A stretch of 8,673 nucleotides of DNA from Candidatus Poribacteria bacterium. GTDB lineage: Bacteria; Poribacteria; WGA-4E; WGA-3G. The stretch is taken from positions 1 to 8,673 of the forward strand of contig VXXH01000129.1 of NCBI GenBank assembly GCA_009835515.1, written 5' to 3'. Made by a program: the position numbers and the translations under genes. The notes under the pieces are model-generated. The model was not told the origin of the DNA, made no database searches, and saw nothing but the letters and a program-made list of their open reading frames with translations. This document shows positions 1 to 7,800 of this stretch, piece after piece (positions within the stretch are counted from its first letter, which is position 1; every line of letters starts with the position of its first letter).

Positions 1-869
1 TCCACGACCTCTCCGAGTCAGACGCAAACGCGCTTGAACGGATAACGACCTTCAAACAACTGAAATACGAAGATACCATTACGACTGAAGGGGTTTATCT
101 GCTGAAGGAGGGACGCGTCAAAATCTATGAAACACCGTCTGAAGGCGAACCTGTCACCTTAGAGGTACTGGAACCGGGTGAAATCCTTGGCGCAATCGCA
201 TGGGATGATAACGAAGCAAGTCGGAACCTCACTGCTGAAACGCTTACGGAAACCGTTATCGGTATCGTTAGCGCGAAAAACTTTCAATTCTTTCTGAAGC
301 GAAAAACGCATTTAGCGATGCCGTTTAAACGTCCACTGTTTCAGCGCATCCAATCGGCTATAGCGGCTATAGGATGCCGTTTGCGGGTTTTTGGTATTGC
401 GAAGTCCAAGTGGACACCTCCTAAAAGCACAGATGTTGTTAACCTATTATCCAGAGGTCGGAAATCACAGCAGGGAACGACTAACCCGTTTCTGAACATT
501 GCGTTTCGGAGTCCGGCATCACGGCTCGCGCTGCTATTACAAAACTACGCCAACGCGCCGAAGCAAAATCGTACAACGATCAGACACGGTTCACAATGCA
601 CCTTACGCAAACTTTCGACAAAAAAAATATCACAATTAATCGGTTGCTCTGTCGAAAGGACAGAGGCACTCCTAAATCAGTTTAAAGATCACAAAGTCCT
701 TGAGAAACGGTATCGACGCATTCAGATATTAGATCTGTGGCAACTCAAAAAGATTGCCAACGCAAGAATGGTATCGCTACCGCCCCAAACCGTCAAAAAC
801 CAAGAGAACACCGAAACTTATGAGCAAAACGAACCCTTACTTGCAGTTCGACCAACAGATGGTCGGTGA
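1..869 (+). CDS. Crp/FNR-type transcriptional regulator (cyclic-nucleotide-binding domain + winged helix), 5' end outside window
   Basis: The reading frame is open from base 3 to the TGA at 867-869, so an ATG at 318 is internal and the true start lies before the window. Counting from base 3, residues 1 to about 105 form the end of a cyclic-nucleotide-binding beta-roll. It has a phosphate-binding-cassette-like stretch GEILG (59-63) followed by SRNLTAE, with Arg74 where the cyclic phosphate is normally bound. A basic linker of about 50 residues follows, longer than in Escherichia coli Crp. Then come a helix (RLALLLQNYA, as in Crp) and a winged-helix DNA-binding domain with LSTKKISQLIGCS and VERTEALLNQF as the two helix-turn-helix helices, ending IQILDLWQLKKIA. 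Expected role: cytoplasmic ligand-responsive DNA-binding regulator. The ligand is unknown; Asn-Leu replaces the usual Ser/Thr after the arginine, so cAMP binding is not assured. The last 50 bp overlap the next gene. Confidence 0.85.
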   Translation, partial: HDLSESDANALERITTFKQLKYEDTITTEGVYLLKEGRVKIYETPSEGEPVTLEVLEPGEILGAIAWDDNEASRNLTAETLTETVIGIVSAKNFQFFLKRKTHLAMPFKRPLFQRIQSAIAAIGCRLRVFGIAKSKWTPPKSTDVVNLLSRGRKSQQGTTNPFLNIAFRSPASRLALLLQNYANAPKQNRTTIRHGSQCTLRKLSTKKISQLIGCSVERTEALLNQFKDHKVLEKRYRRIQILDLWQLKKIANARMVSLPPQTVKNQENTETYEQNEPLLAVRPTDGR

Positions 870-2199
870 TATCTATACTTCACAAGAGGTGATGGACAAC
901 CTGACCGTCTTATGCGATGAATACGGTGCCAGATTCGCCGGAACCCCTGAAGAGTATGCAGCCGCGAACTTCATTGCAGACTGCTTCAAACGATATGGAC
1001 TCCAGAACGTCAGACTCGAAGATTACCCTTATGCCGGTTGGACGCGTGGCGCGGCGACGCTTGAGGTGCTGGAACCCATCCGCCGAACACTGCACTGCAT
1101 CTCACTCCCTTACTGCCCCGCTGACGACATCACAACCGAATTGATCTCTGCTGGACACGGAAGCCCTCCAGAATATGAGGCACTCGGTAATACCGCTACA
1201 AATAACCTTGTCATGGCAAAGAGCTCCTCACCGCCCGATCTCGGAAGATGGGTACATCGCAAAGAGAAATTTGAACGCGCGGTCCTCGCTGGCGCGAGTG
1301 GGTTCATTTTCGTCAGTGAACATCCGGGTGTCGGACCCGAAACAGGGAGTCTCCAAAATAACAGGCCTGCCCCCATTCCGGGTATCTCCGTTTGCAAAGA
1401 GGACGGCGAATTCTTGACACGGCTCTTGGAACGGAAACAAGGGAAAGTAACACTGAAGCTCCAGACCACGGATGTCAACGAACCCCGCACGTCATGGAAC
1501 GTCGTCGCGGATTTGCCCGGTTCTGAAAACGGGAACGAGATGATAATCGTCGGTTGCCATTACGATGGACACGACATTTCGCAAGGCGCGCACGACCCTG
1601 CTTCAGGCATGGTATCCGTAATAGAAGCCGCCCGTGTCTTATCTGCTTATGCCGGTGATTCGCTCAAACGCACCGTCCGATTCATCGCCTTTGGCACAGA
1701 GGAAATCGGACTCACAGGCGCGTTTCGGTATGTTGACGCGCACGACTCGGAGTTGGATAACATCCGGTTCATGCTGAATATGGATGCCGCGGGTGGCACA
1801 AGTCGCAAAGGTATAGTCCTGCACTGCTGGGACGCGCTGGGACCGTTCTTTAACACCGCACGTGAGCAGATGCACGCCGAAATGCCTGTCGGACAAAAAG
1901 TGCATTCTTACTCCGATCACTTTCCATTTTTCCTGAAAGGTGTCCCTTCAAGCCACATAGGCGACCCAGAGGCACTCCCCGCTGGTAGGGGTTTCGGTCA
2001 TACGGCTTACGATACACTGGAAAAGGTAAAACTGGAAAACCTACGTGCTGCCAGCGCAGTCGGAGCAAGGATAGCACTACGATGCGCGAATGCCGACGAC
2101 TTTCCAGCGAAACGGCGGACACCCGAAGCCGTTCAAGAAATCGTTGACACCGATCCAGGATTAGAAGGGTATCGTATTTCTCTTAAGTTGACACGTTAA
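820..2199 (+). CDS. M28 family zinc metallopeptidase with PA-like insert
   Basis: A 459-residue protein, probably a cytoplasmic di-zinc aminopeptidase (or related M28 hydrolase) acting on peptides. All M28 metal and catalytic residues are in place: His247 (GCHYDGH), bridging Asp259 (AHDPASG), Glu294 as general base and Glu295 as ligand (GTEEIGL), Asp322 (LNMDAAG) and His394 (GFGHTAYDT). Residues about 105-215 resemble a protease-associated (PA) domain inserted before the catalytic core, with AGASGFIFVS and PIPGISV strands. No signal peptide or membrane segment is visible. The frame stays open upstream to an ATG at 754. I prefer ATG 820, which has an AAGAGA Shine-Dalgarno-like stretch 12 nt upstream and keeps the overlap with the regulator gene to 50 bp; ATG 859 is a further possibility. 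The overlap suggests coupled translation with the regulator. The exact substrate cannot be told from sequence. Confidence 0.9.
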   Translation: MSKTNPYLQFDQQMVGDIYTSQEVMDNLTVLCDEYGARFAGTPEEYAAANFIADCFKRYGLQNVRLEDYPYAGWTRGAATLEVLEPIRRTLHCISLPYCPADDITTELISAGHGSPPEYEALGNTATNNLVMAKSSSPPDLGRWVHRKEKFERAVLAGASGFIFVSEHPGVGPETGSLQNNRPAPIPGISVCKEDGEFLTRLLERKQGKVTLKLQTTDVNEPRTSWNVVADLPGSENGNEMIIVGCHYDGHDISQGAHDPASGMVSVIEAARVLSAYAGDSLKRTVRFIAFGTEEIGLTGAFRYVDAHDSELDNIRFMLNMDAAGGTSRKGIVLHCWDALGPFFNTAREQMHAEMPVGQKVHSYSDHFPFFLKGVPSSHIGDPEALPAGRGFGHTAYDTLEKVKLENLRAASAVGARIALRCANADDFPAKRRTPEAVQEIVDTDPGLEGYRISLKLTR

Positions 2200-2236
2200 G
2201 AAGTTCTGTTAGGACTTACGCATTTCCTATTAAAGT

Positions 2237-2275
2237 CCGCCTACCCCCTGATAAGGGGGGATATGCGGGGTTTTT
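2237..2275 (+). terminator. Probable rho-independent terminator of the M28 peptidase gene
   Basis: A hairpin with inner stem CCCCCT/AGGGGG (2244-2249 with 2254-2259, loop GATA) and outer stem CCGC/GCGG (2237-2240 with 2265-2268), separated by a small internal loop. It is followed by GG and TTTTT (2271-2275) and starts 37 nt after the peptidase stop codon. The internal loop and short T-run make it imperfect. The CCCCCTGATAAGGGGG core may itself be a dispersed repeat. Confidence 0.5.
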
Positions 2276-2294
2276 GCTGGGGTGTTTCTTCTAA

Positions 2295-2428
2295 TAGTCT
2301 GTCTACCTTTGAATTGGGGGTGGACTCGTTCGTAGTAGTGCGATTTATCGCACGTTTCCCCTCAGAAACGGGCAATGAATTGCCCTACTACGAGCGGGGT
2401 TATTCCCAATTTTAGACTGGACAGACTA
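2295..2428. mobile_element. MITE-like non-coding element with 9-bp TIRs and CTAA flanks
   Basis: Perfect 9-bp terminal inverted repeats TAGTCTGTC (2295-2303) and GACAGACTA (2420-2428) are flanked on both sides by the direct repeat CTAA (2291-2294 and 2429-2432). This fits a 4-bp target duplication of the YTAR type known for IS5 and IS701 family elements. Alternatively the TA at each tip could be the duplication, as for IS630-type elements. Further inside, AATTGGG (2312-2318) pairs with CCCAATT (2405-2411), and the core 2325-2398 folds into a cloverleaf-like structure. No open reading frame lies inside, so it would need a transposase supplied elsewhere. The family is not identified. Confidence 0.6.
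2325..2398. repeat. Cloverleaf-like core: 13-bp stem closing three 16-nt hairpins
   Basis: Bases 2325-2337 pair with 2386-2398 over 13 positions, two of them G-T wobbles. The enclosed 48 bases split exactly into three adjacent 16-nt hairpins. 2338-2353 is GTGCGA-TTTA-TCGCAC, 2354-2369 is GTTTC-CCCTCA-GAAAC, and 2370-2385 is GGGCAA-TGAA-TTGCCC. No unpaired bases separate the arms, so the fold is a perfect four-way junction in DNA or RNA. It is not a tRNA. Confidence 0.75.
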
Positions 2429-2494
2429 CTAAGGGATTTACGGGTTAAAAATATCGAAATTACTGTTTTTCGCGCAAATCTTATTTTGTAACAG

Positions 2495-2500
2495 TATAAA
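2495..2500 (+). promoter_or_regulatory. Candidate -10 box for the S1C protease gene (possibly leaderless)
   Basis: TATAAA lies 9 nt before the ATG at 2510 in an AT-rich stretch. A transcript starting the usual 6-9 nt downstream would begin at or next to the start codon. No -35 hexamer is visible 16-18 nt upstream, and no Shine-Dalgarno precedes the ATG. Confidence 0.3.
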
Positions 2501-2509
2501 TTAGAAATT

Positions 2510-3928
2510 ATGATATATCCATGGCAACACTATAGTCGTATCGCTGGGCTGCTCCTGTGCCTGATCCTTATACCTGTAGGCACGTTTAACAGTGCCTACA
2601 GTGCGGAATTCAGCAAAGCATCTACACAAAACGCGGTAACTGCATCGCGTCGGACCGCAATCGTTACGGCAGTCGCGAAAGCCAGTCCTGCAGTCGTCAA
2701 CATCAGCGCAGTCCGAAACGTTGAGACACAGCCCGCCTTTGAGGACTGGTTTTGGGGCGAAATCCCATATTCTCGTAGACGTTCGTTCCAAACAGTCGGT
2801 TCAGGGGTCATTGTTGACAAAAAGGGACATATCCTGACGAACCACCACGTCATTGAAGGTGCTGATGATATTACTGTTATTGCATCCGATGGACGCGAAT
2901 TTACAGCACAAGTCGTCGGACACGACTATTTTTCAGACCTCGCGCTTTTAGCGGTGGACACAGATTCAAACTTACCGGAGATTCAGTGGGGAGATTCGGA
3001 ATCCCTTTTGGTAGGGGAATGGGTTGTCGCGATTGGAAACCCATTCGGTTTATCAATAGGGAACGCGCAACCGACCGTTACAGCGGGCATCGTGAGCGCA
3101 ACGCAACGTTCCCTGATCGTCAACAATCTCTATCATGAAGACCTGATTCAGACAGATGCCTCCATCAATCGAGGGAACAGTGGCGGTGCATTGGTAAACA
3201 TATACGGTGAACTCATCGGCATAAACACCTTTATCCGCTCAACGAGTGGCGGTTCACAAGGTGTCGGTTTCGCCATCCCTGTCAACAAGGCGAGAAAAGT
3301 CCTTCAACAGATGACTGAATATGGCAGCGTTATCCCGCCTTATCTTGCTGTGGAGGTGCAAACGATAACCGAAGAGTTGGCAGAAAAGTTGTCAATACCG
3401 CTGAATACTGGGATTCTGGTGTCAGAAATAGAGAAACAAAGCCCCATCGGCAAGGCGGGCATCAAACGCGGCGATGTCATTCTCCGCATTTCGGAGCATC
3501 AGATAAGGGGTGAAAAAGACTTTCAGGCACTTACACGCCTGCTTCCACTCAATCAACCTATAAAATGCGAGTTCAGCCGTCGCGGCAAAAAACGGCAGAC
3601 GGAATTCACCCTAAAAACACGACAATGGAACTATACGCCCCCCGGATGGGGGATAACATTTGCCCAACCTGACAAGACTATGGCGCGCAAATATCAGATG
3701 CCAGGGATCCTTATTACGCACGTTGATAAAGGGAGTGGATTGACGAACGCGCTTAAGCGCGGGGACCTCATCTATCAAATCGACGATACTAAAATTCATT
3801 CGCTTGAGGTTTTTAAAATCGTCGATGAAAATATCCGCTCACAATACAAGACACTCCTCTATTTTGAGCGAGACGGTGTCCATGAAGCCATTCCTGTTAC
3901 CTTTAATAGAAACAATCGGCGGAGATAA
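2510..3928 (+). CDS. Secreted S1C (HtrA/DegP-type) serine endoprotease with two PDZ domains
   Basis: A 472-residue envelope protease/chaperone for misfolded exported proteins. Residues 1-32 are a Sec signal peptide (short N-region with Arg10, hydrophobic core GLLLCLILIPVG, likely cleavage after AYSA). The trypsin-like domain spans about 45-275 with the full catalytic triad: His113 (LTNHHVI), Asp143 (SDLALLAV) and Ser224 (INRGNSGGALVN). The oxyanion region is typical. Two PDZ domains follow at about 278-368 (PYLAVEV at its start, GILVSEI, AGIKRGDVIL) and about 376-466 (GWGITF, GILITHV, ALKRGDLIYQI), the layout of DegP and DegQ. The signal peptide supports ATG 2510 even though no Shine-Dalgarno precedes it. 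No neighbour points to a special substrate. The order of domains is ordinary; which of degP, degQ or degS it matches best cannot be decided here. Confidence 0.95.
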   Translation: MIYPWQHYSRIAGLLLCLILIPVGTFNSAYSAEFSKASTQNAVTASRRTAIVTAVAKASPAVVNISAVRNVETQPAFEDWFWGEIPYSRRRSFQTVGSGVIVDKKGHILTNHHVIEGADDITVIASDGREFTAQVVGHDYFSDLALLAVDTDSNLPEIQWGDSESLLVGEWVVAIGNPFGLSIGNAQPTVTAGIVSATQRSLIVNNLYHEDLIQTDASINRGNSGGALVNIYGELIGINTFIRSTSGGSQGVGFAIPVNKARKVLQQMTEYGSVIPPYLAVEVQTITEELAEKLSIPLNTGILVSEIEKQSPIGKAGIKRGDVILRISEHQIRGEKDFQALTRLLPLNQPIKCEFSRRGKKRQTEFTLKTRQWNYTPPGWGITFAQPDKTMARKYQMPGILITHVDKGSGLTNALKRGDLIYQIDDTKIHSLEVFKIVDENIRSQYKTLLYFERDGVHEAIPVTFNRNNRRR

Positions 3929-3940
3929 GTGTTCTTATAG

Positions 3941-3976
3941 TCATCAGTTAACAGTTATCAGTTTTCAGTTAAGAGG
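3941..3976 (+). repeat. Dispersed TCAGTT-type repeat, left copy
   Basis: Tandem-like units based on ATCAGTTAACAG, TTATCAGTT and TTCAGTTAAGAGG, starting 13 nt after the protease stop codon. Bases 3958-3976 recur as an exact 19-bp reverse complement at 8627-8645. Similar units occur at 4777-4787, 8473-8487 and 8573-8665. The remaining spacer up to the next gene shows nothing else apart from a Shine-Dalgarno. Confidence 0.75.
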
Positions 3977-4048
3977 TTTGATGTAGCAATTTACTAATTC
4001 TTCTCGGAGTACTCCAAGTTGCGGTAAATGTTACAGAATGATCATCAG

Positions 4049-4054
4049 AAGGTG
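4049..4054 (+). promoter_or_regulatory. Shine-Dalgarno of the TPR gene
   Basis: AAGGTG ends 5 nt before the ATG at 4060. It is the only good ribosome binding site here and fixes that start. Confidence 0.7.
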
Positions 4055-4059
4055 AAACT

Positions 4060-4776
4060 ATGAAATTGCAACTCCCCACACTCATCGCTGTCTGCCTTGC
4101 TATTCTCCTCATTGGCAGCATCTATTTTTTCGTCGGAAACAAGTCTGAGTTGGGCATCGCTGTCAATCTCGAAAGTGAAGAGTTCAAACAACTTCGCACG
4201 CATGCTACAGATGCCTTTAATACTGGGCGATACCAACAAGCCATTGAACTTTACAGCGAGGCAATAAAGATGCGTCCCGAAAACGCCGAAATCTTTAACG
4301 ATCTTGGTGCTGTGTATTACAAACAGGGGATTAGATTTGCTGGACCGAATTGGCCCTCATGGGAAAAGGAATTGATAGACGAAACCCCTGACGAAGCAGT
4401 GGCAGAACTCAAAGTCGCTATTGATAAAACAATATCTGGCGCACTCATGTTCAAAACCCGCGATGAAGCCGTTGCTGACGCGATCGAAGATGAAGCGAAA
4501 CGATTTGGCGGCGAAGTGTACAGGCAACGCTGGGAAAATGAAATCACGCTTAATATTCTCATCGGAGAGACAAAAACCTATCTCTTGCGAGCCAGGTATC
4601 ACTATCTCTATGCCTTAGATTTGAAACCGACACATAGTGTTGCCTATCGCAACCTCGGTTCGTTCTTTATGAAGGTCGGTAAAACCGATAGTGCACTTGA
4701 TTACTATCAAGAAGCATATAAATTGGATCCACGCGATACCGAGTTAGAAGAATATCTGAACCAATTTAGGAAATAA
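4060..4776 (+). CDS. Membrane-anchored TPR-repeat protein
   Basis: A 238-residue protein with one N-terminal membrane segment (about residues 7-25, LIAVCLAILLIGSIYFFVG) and a soluble remainder, probably exported to the periplasmic side. Cys12 is preceded by Ala-Val, a poor lipobox, so I do not call a lipoprotein. TPR motifs are visible at about 43-76 (AFNTGRYQQAIELYSEAIKMRP), starting again at about 77 (AEIFNDLGAVYYKQG), and at about 193-226 (AYRNLGSFFMKVGKTDSAL, then EAYKLDP). The middle, about 90-190, is a charged helical insertion with TPR-like pieces. Such proteins act as protein-binding scaffolds; no enzymatic residue is evident and the partner is unknown. The cyclase gene follows 90 bp later in the same direction, so co-transcription is possible, and the cyclase itself ends in TPR-like repeats. 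Confidence 0.85.
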   Translation: MKLQLPTLIAVCLAILLIGSIYFFVGNKSELGIAVNLESEEFKQLRTHATDAFNTGRYQQAIELYSEAIKMRPENAEIFNDLGAVYYKQGIRFAGPNWPSWEKELIDETPDEAVAELKVAIDKTISGALMFKTRDEAVADAIEDEAKRFGGEVYRQRWENEITLNILIGETKTYLLRARYHYLYALDLKPTHSVAYRNLGSFFMKVGKTDSALDYYQEAYKLDPRDTELEEYLNQFRK

Positions 4777-4787
4777 CATCAGTTTTC
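4777..4787 (+). repeat. Short TCAGTTTTC repeat copy directly after the TPR stop codon
   Basis: CATCAGTTTTC begins at the first base after the stop codon and matches the unit seen at 3957-3966 and 8477-8485. It is short, so chance cannot be excluded, but its position repeats that of the copy behind the cyclase gene. Confidence 0.4.
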
Positions 4788-4809
4788 GATGAGATCGGTA
4801 CTTTTCTTT

Positions 4810-4815
4810 TATAGT
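4810..4815 (+). promoter_or_regulatory. Weak candidate -10 box before the cyclase gene
   Basis: TATAGT lies 51 nt upstream of the cyclase ATG in an AT-rich stretch. No matching -35 hexamer is clear. If real, the cyclase could be transcribed apart from the TPR gene, with a leader carrying the hairpin at 4835-4852. Confidence 0.25.
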
Positions 4816-4834
4816 GGAAAATAGAAGTTGTTTC

Positions 4835-4852
4835 TCCGAATCACAATTCGGA
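4835..4852 (+). promoter_or_regulatory. Hairpin abutting the cyclase Shine-Dalgarno
   Basis: TCCGAAT-CACA-ATTCGGA forms a perfect 7-bp stem with a 4-nt loop. Its last base touches the AAAAGGA ribosome binding region (4852-4858). There is no T-run, so it is not a terminator; it could affect translation start. Confidence 0.4.
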
Positions 4853-4853
4853 A

Positions 4854-4858
4854 AAGGA
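4854..4858 (+). promoter_or_regulatory. Shine-Dalgarno deciding the cyclase start
   Basis: AAGGA ends 8 nt before the ATG at 4867. It favours this ATG over the in-frame TTG at 4828, which lies upstream of the hairpin and has no such site. Confidence 0.75.
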
Positions 4859-4866
4859 AACAGCGT

Positions 4867-7800
4867 ATGCAGCACAAACTCTGCACAAATTGTGGGTTTT
4901 TGAACCCATCATTCAAATTTTGCGGTGAATGTGGCATGCCGCTCGATGGCACGCCGCGTTCCCCTGAATTCCCAGCAGCAGATACGGTTCCTATTGAACA
5001 GACATTGCCACACGGGGCAGAACGCCGCCAGTTAACCGTCCTTTTCTGCGATATTGTTGATTCCACCGCATTCACCGAAAAACTTGATCCTGAAGAACTC
5101 CGAAACCTCTTAGAGGTATACCGGACATGTATCATGGAGGTGGTTTTAGCGCAAAACGGACACATCGCTCGCTACTTCGGGGACGGTGTTCTCGTCTATT
5201 TCGGCTATCCAATCGCACACGAAGACGCTGCACATCGCGCTGTCCGAGCTGCGTTAGGTATCGTAGCGGCTATAGAAACCCTGAATCCGCATCTTCACAC
5301 GACCTTCGGCGTAGAGATTAGCGTTCGGATCAGCCTCGATACCGGGCGCGTCGTCGTCTGGCATATCTCAGGACAGGAAGCACCCGAAGCAATTGACATC
5401 GTCGGAAAAACGCCGAATGTCGCCGCAAGGATGGAAAAATTAGCGACACCGAACACCGTTGTAATTGGTGATACGACGCATCAATTGGTCGAAGGCTTTT
5501 TCAAGTGTGAGGCACTCGGAGCATCTGTACTCCGCGGTATTTCGCAGCCCGTGAACATCTATCAAGTGTCGGGTGAAATCCCTGCACAAAGCCGACTGGA
5601 TATCGCCAGTGAAAGCGGATTGACACCTCTTATCGGACGGGAGCGGGAGGTGGAACGCCTCAAACAAGGTTGGGCGCAAGCACTTGCAGCCAACGGACAA
5701 GCACTCCTCATAGAAGGGGAAGCCGGTATCGGGAAATCGAGATGCGTGCAGATGATTCAAGAGCATGCTGAGAGCCACCCAGATGCAGTTACTTTAGAAA
5801 GTAGATGCTCACCCTATTACCAGAATAGCCCACTGTATCCTATCCTCTCATTGTTCCAAGAACATGTTGTACAGTTTACAAGCACAGACACTGCACAGAT
5901 AAGACTCGAAAAACTTGAAAATTTGCTCCGTGACTATAACGTCCCGACTGTCGGGCAAGATACAGAAGCGCAAGCACATACATCGGAAACACTTCCACTC
6001 CTTGCTGAATTATTGGATATACCTTTCGAGATACAACGGCGAACGGAAACCGGCACCAGTGCGCGCTTGTATGGTAAACCCGTCAAACAGGATACATATC
6101 CATCCGAATGGCGGCGAAGCCAGCGCCGGCAACAGACGTTGGAAGTCCTCGTCCAAGTGTTGCTGAAGATGTCAGAACAGAAACCGATACTCTTTGTCGT
6201 GGAAGACCTCCACTGGATCGATCCGTCCAGTATAGAATTTCTCACACTCTTAATCGAAAAGATCGAAAACGCCAGAATTTTCACAATCTTGTCCTGGCGA
6301 TCCGACACACACCCGTCAATGGTATACAAAAGTCGGCACAACGTACAATCTAATGAAGATGGGAACTCACAGGCTGTTCCCGATGGAAACGTTACAAATT
6401 CTGCCATAGATAGAGAAATTCTGGAGAAACTCCTGCGACCGGCATGGGCGAATACACTGCAGTTGGAGGCACTCACACCTCCCGAAGTCGAAACAATGAT
6501 TCAGCACGTTGCAGGCGACACACAACTGCCACCAAACCTTTTCACACAGATTGTCGAAATGACTGAAGGGGTCCCTCTGTTTGTTGAGGAACTCACCCAG
6601 ATGATGCTTGAAGGCGACGCATTGGATACAACGAGTTCACAGCCGCAAACAATGCAGGTGCCTGTGACACTACAAGATTTGTTGACAGCGCGTCTCGACG
6701 AACTCGGGACCGCGAAGGAGATCGTCCAACTCGGGGCAACGCTCGGTAGAGAGTGGACAGCGGAGTTGCTGCATAAAATCGCATCAGGTGTCGATCTCGG
6801 GAATAATATCTTCACCGATTTCGCATCCTTAAAAGATGAATTGGATAAATTAGTAAACGCATTCATTCTCAATCGCAATGAGATGCCTGACAACCGGTTC
6901 CGCTATACCTTTAGGCATCCGCTTCTGCGTGAAACCGCTTATCAATCGCTGCTAAAAAGCAAACGCCAGCAGTATCATCAACAGATTGCAGAGGTGCTCG
7001 AAAGCACAGATGGCTTCCAACCGGAACTCGTCGCGTATCATTACACCGAAGCCGGGCTTCCCGAAAAAGCCGTTGATTATTGGCACAGCGCGGCACACCG
7101 TGCCTTAGAACGCTCCGCAAACGTAGAAGGTGTTCGCCACATCATGCAAGGACTCGCCGCACTTGAAACACTCTCAACGAAAATCAATACACCCGAACTC
7201 CAGGAAGCCGTCCAACGGCGTGAATTGGAGTTGCAAACGACACTCGGGACCGCACTAATCGCGACCAAAGGATATGCTTCACCGGAGGTGGAAGTCGCCT
7301 ATACACGCGCACGCGAGCTGCTCGAAACACTTGAAAAAAGGGAGGAAGCCGCTTTAGTAGATGGATCCGATGTCTTGCTTGATCGGGTAAAAGATCTCCG
7401 ATTCCCAGTGTTGTTCGGGTTGTGGCTCTCTCATCTCGTTCGCGGACGACTTCGTTCCGCCCGTGAACTCGGCGAAGCCTGTGTTGCTATTGCCAAACAA
7501 ACAGAAAACCAAGCCTTTGAAGTCGAGGCACATCGCGCCCTCGGTGCGACACTCTACTATTTGAGCGAATTCAACAATGCCCTGGCACAGCTGGAGGCAG
7601 GAATTGAACGCTATCAGCCGCAGCAACATCCGGTCCCGGCATTTCTCCACTATGCGGCAGAACCCGGAATGACGCTTCTCGCTTATTCCGCTCCACTCTT
7701 ATGGTGCATCGGCTATCCGATCCAAGCCGAAGAACGGATTAACCAGGCTGCTATCATCGGAAAGGATACGAACCATCCTTTTAGCGAGGCAGTATCACTC

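Larger units (their letters stand above)
2200..2509. other. 310-bp intergenic region: terminator plus MITE-like element
   Basis: No credible coding region here. From left to right it holds a stretch TTAGGACTTACGCATTT (2209-2225) that looks like a repeat-element end known to me from other genomes. Next come a stem-loop followed by five T (2237-2275), a 134-bp inverted-repeat element (2295-2428) flanked by CTAA, and an AT-rich promoter-like stretch before the S1C protease gene. Confidence 0.7.

Noticed and set aside
754..819. N-terminal extension of the M28 peptidase from ATG 754
   Set aside because: The 22 extra residues are basic and low in family-like character, lie fully inside the regulator gene, and have no ribosome binding site.
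318..869. A separate 183-residue gene starting at ATG 318
   Set aside because: The same frame is open back to the window edge and encodes a cyclic-nucleotide-binding domain continuous with it, so 318 is an internal methionine.
2325..2398. tRNA gene
   Set aside because: The fold has a cloverleaf outline but no 7-nt anticodon or T loops, no conserved GTTC-type T-loop motif in the right arm, and a 13-bp closing stem.
4060..4140. Lipoprotein signal in the TPR protein
   Set aside because: Cys12 is preceded by Ile-Ala-Val, which lacks the small residue needed just before the cysteine, and the hydrophobic stretch continues after it.
4828..4866. TTG start of the cyclase at 4828
   Set aside because: ATG 4867 has AAGGA at good spacing and begins right before the zinc ribbon; the extension contains the hairpin and the Shine-Dalgarno itself.
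5934..6476. 180-residue open frame on the minus strand
   Set aside because: It lies entirely within the cyclase ATPase coding region and its translation shows no recognisable domain; it is a shadow frame.
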